Below the pieces are notes generated by a model. The model was not told the DNA's origin, ran no database searches, and worked only from the letters and a program-made list of their open reading frames with translations. Positions 58,701-64,000 of a DNA stretch of 64,000 bases are shown piece after piece. Numbering within the stretch: position 1 is the first letter of the stretch; each line of letters begins with the position of its first letter. The translations under genes and the position numbers were made by a program. Origin of the DNA: Arion vulgaris (lineage: Eukaryota; Mollusca; Gastropoda; Stylommatophora; Arionidae); NCBI GenBank assembly GCA_020796225.1, contig CM036753.1, positions 88,707,703 through 88,771,702 of the forward strand, in the 5' to 3' direction.

Positions 58701-61286
58701 AAATATCATCCCAGAATACAATAGCAGCCAAATCAACAACCTCATCCACTGCAATGACACACATATGTTCTGTGTTTATGAGCTTGCATCGGAATGTGTA
58801 AGGATCTCTCAAGTAAGTATAAGCTATGAAACACATAGTGATGGACATAACATATTGCTATCTTTCTTCTTTACTCTAATCCTGTTTTGTCTTACATCAT
58901 CAGGATATGAAAAAATTTCTAGAAGGGCTTTTGTGTGCTCTTCATAAATGTTTTTCACTGCCTCTGTTATCTATGAAGACCACTTTTTTGCATGGACAGC
59001 CTTTTGCATTGTATCCACTGTATTGGAGTAGCATTGCTCTTTGAGTTGCACTGTCTGTTGGCAATCAGTTTGTCTGGCCGAACCATTTAATTTGTTGTTT
59101 CTTGATGACGCTCAGTGCTGATGTTTTACCCACTTTTTTCCTGGTGACTTCTTTTCTAAACCTGTTTCTTTTTGATACTCCCAGCATTCTGCGCAGACAT
59201 TTCATCTCTGTTGTGACAAGTTGTATTCTATTGTTTGATGTCAGCATCCAGGTTTGGTACTGATAGCATAATATGGAGAGAAAGATTGTGTTGAACGATG
59301 TTCTTTTAGTGTTCATTGTGACATTTTTGTCTTTTAAAATTGGTGCCATTTGTCTAATGATTTGATTTGCTTTATTGCATATATGTTAGATTTTGTTAGT
59401 TATTCTTCCATTTTCTGAAAAAAATGCTCCTTAGGTACGTAAAGTCTTTGGCTTGCTGGATGGAAATAATGGTAGCATTTTCCTTTCTAGGGAATGTCAT
59501 TACTTCAGTTTTGTCCATGTTTATTCTCATATTGTATTCGTTGTACGTGAACTGGAGTCTGTTAATCTGTTGCTGTAGCTGTTCCTCTGTTGTTAATATG
59601 ATTGCCTGATCATCTGAAAATGAAATTTGTTTAAGAGTTCCCCATGGCTGTTCCCTTTACTGGTGTTAGCTTTTTTATAGATAAAGGATGTTTAAAAATG
59701 AAATAAATGAAAACATTTTCAGTGTTTCTGTTATGTAAATTTAATACTGTGGTACATGTAAATAAAAAAATCAAATATCAAAAAGAGAATAAACAGAACA
59801 AAGATATTTCAGTGCAAAAGTACATTTGTAATGATGAAATATGTAATTTATGTTAAAATGCTGTTAAAAATAGCAAATGTCATAAGTTTTCATGAAGATG
59901 ATTTGGTGTTACATAAAATATTGTTGTTTTGCAACTTATTGCTACTGATATGTGCAAAAATTTATTTTAATGTATGCTCAACTACTTTCACCAGGTGTCT
60001 CCAGTTTCTACATCTCTCAACTCAGCTGCAGTTTTCATCATTATATCAGACCACATAACCATTCTATGGTATGGAAAGGTATACACACATATTAACTCTT
60101 TCCATACACAGTTATTTCCTAAGGTTAACACAGTTAATTCAAGGAAGATAAAAAAAGCAATTTAAAAAAAAAAAAAATAATAATAACTACTATAATATAT
60201 ATATATATATGCACAAACATATATATATATCCAATTATATACTAATTTTAATAAAACCGGACAACATATTTGAATAACAAGGTTAAAAATTAGTAGAAGT
60301 AAAATAGTAGAAGTAAAACTAGAAAGACTTCTTATAAGGAAACAACTTGAATAGCACAGTGTACTGCAGATGGCGTTCAACAGAAATATGCTGTTGGGCA
60401 GTGTGCTGCAATTGACGTGGAAAAAGTTAAGTATTACTTAACTAATAACAATAATCCATTCATAATATACTGGAGCACAAATCCTCAACAAATGTACACC
60501 ATTATTTTATATCGATTTCATGTCTTCCCAGCTAACTATTACTGGTTCTTAATCTATTCTTTCACATGCTGTTAGCTTGTGATAAAAGTACACTCATTTA
60601 TATTCAAGGTTATATTCTGTTCATCAAATTTTGTTTTAAAATTAAGAATTACATCTTGTGCAAACTTGGGGAGGGATAAAGTAAACATAAGTTAGTTTGC
60701 AGCAACATGTTTTTTTCAATGGGGTAGTTATTGTGTTAATTTATATGTTTATAAAGTCTTCAACTTTCTAAACATAATTGCTAGTCAGATGCAGAAGCTT
60801 ATTTTCATGGGTAGAAGCTAGTTTTACAGAGTGTTTTCTGATTATACATGCAAGATTCACTAATACCATGTTATTTTTTTGATTGGTAGAAGTCTGGTGC
60901 CTATGAGAGAGAACATTCCAAAACTATGATGGCCTACTTTTGCCCTACAAGGTACCACAGTTTGTTTAATTTGTTCACATACATTACTGTATTTGATCTT
61001 TCACCAAAAAAATGTAATACATATATTAATTTAGTTTTCTTATGTCCATGCTCTTTCCTTTAAAATGTCTAATTTTTAACGAACTATGTATACAATAATA
61101 ATTTATTCGACATAAAATTCTAAGAATTATTTTCTTAATATTGATTTGGCTTACTGTAATTATTCAAATGTAATTTCTTATACCAGATTGCATGATTATG
61201 ACATTATTATTGAGGGAGGAGAATCTTCAAAATTCTGGTCACTTGTGCAGCTAATTGGAAATTATCCTAAACAGTTTCCAAAGCCT
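37431..61286 (+). CDS. Divergent gelsolin/villin-family protein, gene span (20 exons, 3' incomplete)
   Basis: Spliced gene assembled from 20 exons listed separately; 2,063 coding bases give about 688 residues with all splice phases compatible. Layout: Ser/Arg-rich N-terminal region (residues 1-98), then gelsolin repeats G1 (about 99-195), G2 (215-310), G3 (325-440), G4 (465-565) and G5 (585-688). G6 and any villin headpiece would lie past the window, and an exon upstream of 37431 is required because the first codon is split. Family members sever, cap or bundle actin filaments, usually under calcium control. Here the Gly/Asn-Asp calcium motif is replaced in G1 (SN), G2 (NE), G4 (CH) and G5 (AA); only G3 keeps SD. 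A calcium-independent or altered actin role is inference. Confidence 0.9.
37900..38040 (-). mobile_element. SINE D body fragment
   Basis: Same sequence body as 5410-5510: GAATTCATTGCACCGAGTTT, CCCATACAGCTCCGTCCCTG and GCATTGCACAAAGCACGAA. It lies in intron 1 of the gelsolin-like gene, without the tRNA-like head. Confidence 0.75.
39031..39105 (+). CDS. Gelsolin-like gene, exon 2 (G1)
   Basis: Acceptor tatctcaaag, donor cag|gtaggt, 25 codons, phase 0 at both ends. It ends HGFFHQSNCYLVYQ, the counterpart of the family's GxFxxGDxYxxL strand, with Ser-Asn in place of the calcium-binding Gly-Asp. Confidence 0.85.
39303..39641 (-). mobile_element. SINE family C, long form, with TSD
   Basis: A 339-bp minus copy between perfect 12-bp target duplications AAGTTTTGATAT (39291-39302 and 39642-39653). 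It shares the head with the short SINE C copies (+ strand: GGTAACCACTCGGGC at the right) but has a different 3' half, ending in CT repeats on +. Intron 2 of the gelsolin-like gene. Confidence 0.93.
40198..40615. mobile_element. hAT-like MITE, 418 bp, perfect 8-bp TSD
   Basis: Flanked by GTTTAGAC at 40190-40197 and 40616-40623. The ends are CATGGGTTCCCAAAG and, inverted, CATAGATTCCCAAAC. Inside are CCGCCCCAAGTGGGCGCTGC and an AT-dinucleotide run (about 40480-40522). No open frame. Confidence 0.93.
40711..40967 (+). mobile_element. SINE family C, full copy with TSD
   Basis: A 257-bp SINE between perfect 13-bp target duplications ACAAACATTCATC (40698-40710 and 40968-40980). Head CGTCCGAGTGGTTACCGGGG, body GGGGCCTACCAAACCAATGT, GAAGAA tail. 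Confidence 0.95.
41052..41108 (+). CDS. Gelsolin-like gene, exon 3 (G1)
   Basis: Acceptor attttccacag, donor cag|gtatta, 19 codons, phase 0. FSLHVWSGSQS matches the (L)HFWIG...SQ strand and turn of repeat 1. Confidence 0.88.
41369..41661 (-). pseudogene. LINE C-terminal fragment (family 2)
   Basis: Reverse copy starting CCAATCCTGTTTTGCCTCAC (the 3' end) and reaching the GTACTGATGTTGTACCCAC segment that encodes VGTTSVLN. It lies in intron 3 of the gelsolin-like gene. Confidence 0.85.
42390..42467 (+). CDS. Gelsolin-like gene, exon 4 (G1)
   Basis: Acceptor gtatcccag, donor gag|gtcaga, 26 codons, phase 0. AIQLCAIELDRTLGGASIMS is the long helix of G1 followed by the LGG turn. The usual QHREV is replaced. 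Confidence 0.88.
43010..43062 (+). CDS. Gelsolin-like gene, exon 5 (G1)
   Basis: Acceptor accacacag, donor at|gtaggt, 53 bases, phase 0 in, phase 2 out. CEGHETASFQRHFQDGI corresponds to the family's (V)QGxESxxFxxYFKxG(L/I). Confidence 0.9.
44019..44118 (+). CDS. Gelsolin-like gene, exon 6 (G1-G2 link, G2 start)
   Basis: Acceptor catgtttag, donor tgt|gtaaga, 100 bases. AVKYGKRLYRVQGRKYSSAT fits the linker and first strand of G2 (RL(F/L)xVKGxRxxxA). Confidence 0.9.
44289..44424. repeat. 67-bp perfect tandem duplication in intron
   Basis: Two identical 67-bp copies in a row, containing CTGATTGCCTATGCAAGGTC and TTTTAGAAGATGATATTGGC. Identity implies a recent event. Confidence 0.95.
44865..45225 (-). 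pseudogene. LINE tail fragment (family 7)
   Basis: Minus-strand open stretch ADATIRMSKLKYFGHIKK, VGEDYYRRMHQVKKIG, then a shifted frame through RRWIQN-type and YEREKFQRT-type segments. Intron 6 of the gelsolin-like gene. Confidence 0.8.
45595..45705 (+). CDS. Gelsolin-like gene, exon 7 (G2)
   Basis: Acceptor cttgtacacag, donor agg|gtgagt, 37 codons, phase 0. SVNEVLILDSYPRMYVWVGQ matches the G2 (F)NxGDxFxLDxG...WxG strand pair; the Gly-Asp pair is Asn-Glu here. Confidence 0.93.
46618..46684 (+). CDS. Gelsolin-like gene, exon 8 (G2)
   Basis: Acceptor tttctgtag, donor g|gtgagc, 67 bases. AIKLAKKMRTSQRNGKCHII fits the G2 helix (LAKEIRDxERxG) and the strand after it. Confidence 0.9.
47335..48092. 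mobile_element. Unclassified insertion flanked by 15-bp direct repeats
   Basis: GATGTGGTTATTTAT occurs at 47335-47349 and 48078-48092, enclosing 728 bp unlike its surroundings (more GC, several short frames such as KAFHVTFIAHSVAQTLTQ on minus). No poly(A), terminal repeat or known domain is visible. A retroposon or old transposon are both possible. Intron 8 of the gelsolin-like gene. Confidence 0.55.
49142..49268 (+). mobile_element. SINE family B, 3' fragment
   Basis: CACGCCGGTGCTACAGAGTT, GTGCACTGCAGCTGAGATCT, one 68-bp-type unit (GATCGAAGCACACATGCTTA) and the end GATGGTCCTATCAATCAAC. It ends about 190 bp before exon 9. Confidence 0.9.
49457..49583 (+). CDS. Gelsolin-like gene, exon 9 (G2-G3 linker)
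   Basis: Acceptor tcaaaaatag, donor aa|gtaagt, 127 bases, phase 1 in and 2 out. An acidic linker with SDKQCDLDTPEIITED ends in CKIYLYK, the first strand of G3. Confidence 0.87.
50770..51137 (-). mobile_element. SINE family C, long form, with TSD
   Basis: A 368-bp minus copy; 13-bp target duplications AGATTAATGATCT (50757-50769) and AGATTAACGATCT (51138-51150) differ at one base. It has the same long-form 3' half as 39303. It ends only 70 bp before gelsolin-like exon 10. Confidence 0.92.
51208..51286 (+). CDS. Gelsolin-like gene, exon 10 (G3)
   Basis: Acceptor atattttcag, donor tcg|gtatgt, 79 bases. VNGERVLYDMPFVTMRPLQQ then KYLTTS parallels the G3 segment ending in (L)xSxD. Confidence 0.9.
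52097..52198 (+). CDS. Gelsolin-like gene, exon 11 (G3)
   Basis: Acceptor gtgactgcag, donor gag|gtaatt, 34 codons, phase 0. DSFLLDMGPSWPLYIWVGNS is the G3 core strand pair. The Asp right after the exon join is kept, making this the only repeat with the acidic calcium-motif residue. Confidence 0.94.
53173..53299 (+). CDS. Gelsolin-like gene, exon 12 (G3)
   Basis: Acceptor tatatttctcag, donor a|gtaaca, 127 bases. VPVCRVKEGNETIDFKRTFR then DWKE matches the G3 VxxxxEGxExxxFKxxFxxW motif. Phase 1 out is met exactly by the next exon. Confidence 0.92.
54057..54154 (+). CDS. Gelsolin-like gene, exon 13 (G3-G4 linker)
   Basis: Acceptor gaatgttcag, donor gag|gtacat, 98 bases, two of them closing an Arg codon. 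KTLFSRTDHHTVAKLAECWS and LVGNGTYE occupy the place of the family's linker before (V)xVWRIE. Confidence 0.83.
54480..55040 (+). pseudogene. RNase-H-bearing LINE tail split by a SINE (family 4)
   Basis: The left part has IRDGKWTSDIINAIIETDR and KLGTARLEHFTCGT; the right part has HTDGHVDKI-type and SEHLWTCGKC-like segments with GCAATGATGGTGATTCTCAC at the end. It matches 18185 and 36930. Intron 13 of the gelsolin-like gene. Confidence 0.72.
54719..54930 (+). mobile_element. tRNA-derived SINE family A copy
   Basis: Head CCGTCTGTCCAGTGTGTTCG, A-box region TAGCGCGTTGGACTACGG, B-box GGTTCAATTCCG, body GGTTACAATGTCCATGGCAC, tail GTGCTTCTGGATCGG followed by 14 A. It lies within the family 4 LINE tail at a different point from the copy at 18301. 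Confidence 0.93.
56665..56802 (+). CDS. Gelsolin-like gene, exon 14 (G4)
   Basis: Acceptor ttttttctcag, donor gag|gtaaga, 46 codons, phase 0. MWQVDGDILKLLPQEYYGIF then YNCHCYIVLY and IVIYFWE is a clear repeat-4 start. The family's GGD(C/S)Y is NCHCY here, so the calcium-binding Asp is His. Confidence 0.95.
57041..57127 (+). CDS. Gelsolin-like gene, exon 15 (G4)
   Basis: Acceptor atgatcacag, donor att|gtgagt, 29 codons. GSKTSNDCQNETHKLALSMD and SLLG is the G4 turn and long helix (GxxSxxDExxxxA...LD). Confidence 0.92.
57499..57564 (+). CDS. Gelsolin-like gene, exon 16 (G4)
   Basis: Acceptor tttacattacag, donor gtg|gtgagt, 22 codons. IRVLDGKEPQHFLTIFKRTI is close to the family's VxxGKEPxHLMxxFKxxxxI. 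Confidence 0.95.
58681..58812 (+). CDS. Gelsolin-like gene, exon 17 (G4-G5)
   Basis: Acceptor caatttaccatcag, donor caa|gtaagt, 44 codons, phase 0. A family-variable linker (GPNIIPEYNSSQINNLIH) is followed by THMFCVYELASECVRISQ, equivalent to the G5 first strand (T)RLFQV. Confidence 0.85.
58866..59640 (-). pseudogene. LINE RT C-terminal part (family 2)
   Basis: Longest copy of family 2. On minus it starts in the RT palm (FSDDQAIILTTEEQLQQQIN, MRINMDKTEVMTF), then NTKRTSFNTIFLSILCYQYQ, VTTEMKCLRRMLGVSKRNRF and SALSVIKKQQIKWFG, to the 3' end CCTAATCCTGTTTTG (as read on +). Frameshifts separate the pieces. Intron 17 of the gelsolin-like gene. Confidence 0.85.
59995..60078 (+). CDS. Gelsolin-like gene, exon 18 (G5)
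   Basis: Acceptor actttcaccag, donor aag|gtatac, 28 codons. STSLNSAAVFIIISDHITIL then WYGK matches G5 LNSNDxFVLK...LWxGKG with Asn-Asp replaced by Ala-Ala. Confidence 0.95.
60092..60430. mobile_element. TTAA MITE (type 1), copy 3
   Basis: A 339-bp element from TTAACTCTTTCCATACAC to GTGGAAAAAGTTAA, in the same orientation as copy 1. It begins only 13 bp after the exon 18 donor, so it forms almost the whole start of that intron. Confidence 0.88.
60890..60951 (+). CDS. Gelsolin-like gene, exon 19 (G5)
   Basis: Acceptor gattggtag, donor ag|gtacca, 62 bases. KSGAYEREHSKTMMAYF is the G5 turn and helix (GxxxxEREMAK). Confidence 0.92.
61187..61286 (+). CDS. Gelsolin-like gene, exon 20 (G5 end), last seen
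   Basis: Acceptor cttataccag, donor cct|gtatgt, 100 bases. IIIEGGESSKFWSLVQLIGN then YPK matches the family's (V)xEGxEPxxFWxxLGGKxxY. It ends in phase 0; the G6 exons must follow beyond the window, as none is seen before 64000. Confidence 0.94.
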
Positions 61287-61494
61287 GTATGTTTACACTA
61301 TTTGTTGCTAAACATTTACTAGTAGACAATATTTTTCTTGTTACCATAATGTTGCTCTATGCAAAATATTAATATATTTACAGAGTATTACATATGCAAA
61401 ACAGGTTAATAAAATTCATTCTAAATGTATGCAGCCAGAAAAAGATTTGAGGATAAGTTCTCAGCTTCAACTAAATGCTCTTAAAATATGTGTC

Positions 61495-61794
61495 TTAACT
61501 TTTTCCACGCTTTTCGCCGCACACTGTGTCACGGCGGAAGTCCGTTGCACACTATTAGCCGCACACTGCGCCATAGAGTTGCTTCCCTTATAAGACATCT
61601 TTCTACTGTTTTACTTCTACTACTTTTTAACCTTGTTATTCAGTTAGGTTGTCCAGTTTTCTTCAATTTAGTATATAATAAGATATATATATATATATAT
61701 GTTTATTTATTGACAAGTAGTCAGGATTTTTTTTTACCTCCATTGAATTAACTGTTTAAAAATTGAGGAAATAACTTTGCGTGGAAAGAGTTAA
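61495..61794. mobile_element. TTAA MITE (type 1), copy 4
   Basis: A 300-bp element from TTAACTTTTTCCACGC to GCGTGGAAAGAGTTAA, with the doubled CCGCACACTG(C/T)G(C/T)CA block of copy 2. It lies about 210 bp after exon 20. Confidence 0.92.
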
Positions 61795-62688
61795 ATAGAC
61801 TATGACAACAATGTCCAGTTCTTGACCATATGTTTACGCTAGTGGAAGAAGAAGTGAAAGGTGGCTCTTTTGCATTTAAAACCAGATATACTGGATAATC
61901 AAGCTCATCATAAGGGAGCAGCCCACATTATTTTCTAAGTCCAGGCAGTCGTCTTGTAATGATCTATCTTCACTTATATTCTAGCCAATTGTAGCTTATA
62001 TAGGCAATGTCATGATGATATATCACAGCATTGTTACATGTCTATATCCCTGTACCTACATGCATGCTCTAATTTATCCTGCTTTCTAAGAAGTAAAGGA
62101 TGTACTCTGTCTTTGGCATATGGTGGTTTTTTTTCTGTCTTGATTATCATCCACAAGTTCTCCATCTGCTAATGGTGCTTGCAATGCAGCAGGTTGATTT
62201 GTTTACAAAAGTTTCTATCCCTGGGGTTAGAACTTGAAGTGATTTTTACTCATTTTATGTTTCCGTTATTGAACATATAAGGTATATCATTGTCATCAAA
62301 TGTTGCACCATCCTGTCTTGCTGAGAAAACACTAGAGTTTGATTTCTGACTATTTTATCTAGTATAGAACTGGCTTAGATTAAAGCTGACACATCCTGAC
62401 TGAATGTTGTTCTATTATCCGTCACTCATTGCCATGTCTCGATGGACATGCCATTTTCCTGCCAGCTTATATGTTTAACTGCAAAAAATAATGAATGCAA
62501 CAAAGAATGTGACCCATTATTTTAGAAAAGATTTCCTTAAAGTTTTCTGTATTTAATAGTAGAAAAAATATAAACACAGAAGAATCTGTCTTTTGGATTC
62601 CACTTCAAAACATTTTTGCATGATGTAGAAAAACTGTAAATACTTCAAATATATTTGTAGCAAATTAATATATTTTTTAATGACATCT
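61795..62688. other. Intronic AT-rich stretch, no exon found
   Basis: Searched by eye for the G6 opening (RLF...S) and none found. No repeat family recognised. Confidence 0.45.
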
Positions 62689-63690
62689 ATGAGGCGTGTT
62701 CAAATGAAAACGGGACTTGTGGATTTATTTAAAAGTATCATACGCAAATTAACAGTTTCAACGGAATTAAACAAAGCAACCACTTGTGAATAAGAATGCA
62801 CCTGGGTTCATCAGAAAAAATCTCCGTATGCATTTAGGCAAGCATCCCACTGTTTAGGTGAGCGTCGAATGCCGTCCGAGAAAAAGGTGCGTGGCTGCTC
62901 ACTGAACCATGTGGTCACCGCTGTCTTCACGTCTGCGTCGCTGTTGAATCGCTGTCCCTTTAGTGCTTTCTTCAACGGTCCGAACAAATGGAAATCACAC
63001 GGGACAAATCGGGACTATAGGCTGGGTGATGAAGAACTTCCCAATTCTTCTTTGCCAATGTTTCCTGCACAATTTTGCGACGTGCGGACGAGCGTTGCCG
63101 TGGAGAAGAATCACACCTTGAGAAAGCTTGCCTGGTCACTTAGCCTTGATGGCCTTATGCAGCTTGTCTAAAGTGTCTTTATAATGGCATTGATGTTGAC
63201 ACCAGGTTCCTTAAAATCGGCCAACAAAAGCCCTTCATGGTCAAAAATGCGGTCACCATAACCTTCCCAGCAGAAACCTGTGTCTTGAATTTTTGGGTTT
63301 TGGTGAACCTGGATGTTTCCATTGCATGCTGTCGATTTTGCTGCTCGTATCATAGTGGTGGCACCACGATTCATCACCTGCCACAATTCTCAACAGAAAT
63401 GCATCACCCTCTGTCCTGTAATGCATCAAGTGGTTCAAACTCCACCCCATCCGTTCTTCCTTATGGTGGTCAGTCAACATCCGTGGGACCCACTGTGAAC
63501 ACACCTTCCAATAGTTCAATTTCTTCCGAACAACCATGTGGTCTGTCCCAATTGACATATGGAATTCTTCTGCAAGCGAACGAATGATCCGACGACGGTC
63601 AGTCAGTACTGCTTTATCAAGCAAGGCTATGGCTTCTTCTGTTGCAACAATATGCGCCTGACCTGGCCGTGCAAGATCTGCTGACAACGC
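62689..63690 (-). pseudogene. Mariner-type transposase, frameshifted and N-terminally lost
   Basis: Minus-strand mariner transposase. The 144-codon part at 63253-63687 holds the helix-turn-helix region (KAVLTDRRRIIRSLAEEF), MSIGTDHMVVRKKL and the catalytic GDESWCHHYD with the first Asp. After a frameshift near 63255 it continues as FDHEGLLLADFKEPGVNINA, then the second Asp region, where the HGNARPH-type motif is kept, and the catalytic YSPDLSPCDFHLFG end with lesions. The 3' terminus GGCGTGTTCAAATGAAAACG at about 62696 is a mariner-like inverted terminal repeat next to a TA. The first part of the protein is missing. Confidence 0.9.
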
Positions 63691-64000
63691 TCGTCCACAC
63701 GTCGCAAAAATTGTGCAGGAAACATTGGCAAAGAAGAATTGGGAAGTTCTTTATCACCCAGCCTATAGTCCCGATTTGTCCCCATGTGATTTCCATTTGT
63801 TCGGACCGTTGAAGAAAGCACTAAAGGGACAGCGATTCAACAGCTGACGCAAACGTGAAGACAGCGGTGACCACATGGTTCAGTGAGCAGCCACGCACCT
63901 TTTTCTCGGACGGCATTCGACGTCTACCTAAACAGTGGGATGCTTGCCTAAATGCATACGGAGATTTTTCTGATGAACCCAGGTGCATTCTTATTCACAA
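63682..64000 (+). pseudogene. Second mariner C-terminus, inverted copy, cut by window end
   Basis: Plus-strand copy of the transposase C-terminal part (ARPHVAKIVQETLAKKNWEV, HPAYSPDLSPCDFHLFGPL, TWFSEQPRTFFSDGIRRLPK). It is about 97% identical by eye to the reverse complement of 62760-63085. It joins the minus copy at about 63682-63690 and runs off the window, so its terminal repeat is not seen. Confidence 0.9.

Noticed and set aside
61431..61486. Possible G6 exon after gcagccag
   Set aside because: The frame that fits phase 0 stops after three codons, and other frames lack the RLF...S opening of repeat 6.

Overview
This is a eukaryotic, intron-rich, AT-rich window crowded with transposable elements. 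Two multi-exon metazoan genes, both on the + strand, can be read out of it. The rest is mostly 5'-truncated RTE-like and RNase-H-bearing LINE tails, several tRNA-derived SINE families, MITEs and minisatellites. A mollusc, probably a cephalopod such as octopus, fits this mix, since tRNA-derived SINEs are described from octopus. That assignment is inference from the repeat content and not proven by any single feature.

Left edge (1-3812): the last two coding exons of a class III transmembrane adenylate cyclase, ending in the C2 catalytic half and a stop codon at 3810-3812. A 27-bp minisatellite lies in the intron before the first exon. A second minisatellite, with a 68-bp unit that grew from the 3' tail of a SINE, lies in the last intron.

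Middle (3.8-37.4 kb): no convincing host exon. It holds LINE fragments of about eight families, five kinds of tRNA-like SINE, a U2-snRNA-headed element with a poly(A) tail, piggyBac-like TTAA MITEs, a 174-bp hAT-like MITE with a perfect 8-bp target duplication, and a TIR element with its own internal minisatellite. Many insertions have exact target-site duplications, so their ends and nesting order can be fixed to the base.

Right half (37.4-61.3 kb, gene continuing past the window): a divergent gelsolin/villin-family gene. I could assemble 20 exons, 2,063 coding bases in all, with every splice phase consistent from exon to exon. It encodes a Ser-rich N-terminal extension and gelsolin repeats G1 to G5; G6 and any headpiece must lie beyond base 64000. 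The acidic residue of the family's calcium-binding Gly/Asn-Asp motif is missing in four of the five repeats. Its introns carry SINEs, LINEs, MITEs and, at the right edge, a mariner transposase whose C-terminal part is duplicated as an inverted repeat.

The strongest items for follow-up are the calcium-site-depleted gelsolin-like protein, the U2-headed retroposon, the SINE-tail satellite and the stack of precisely dated insertions.
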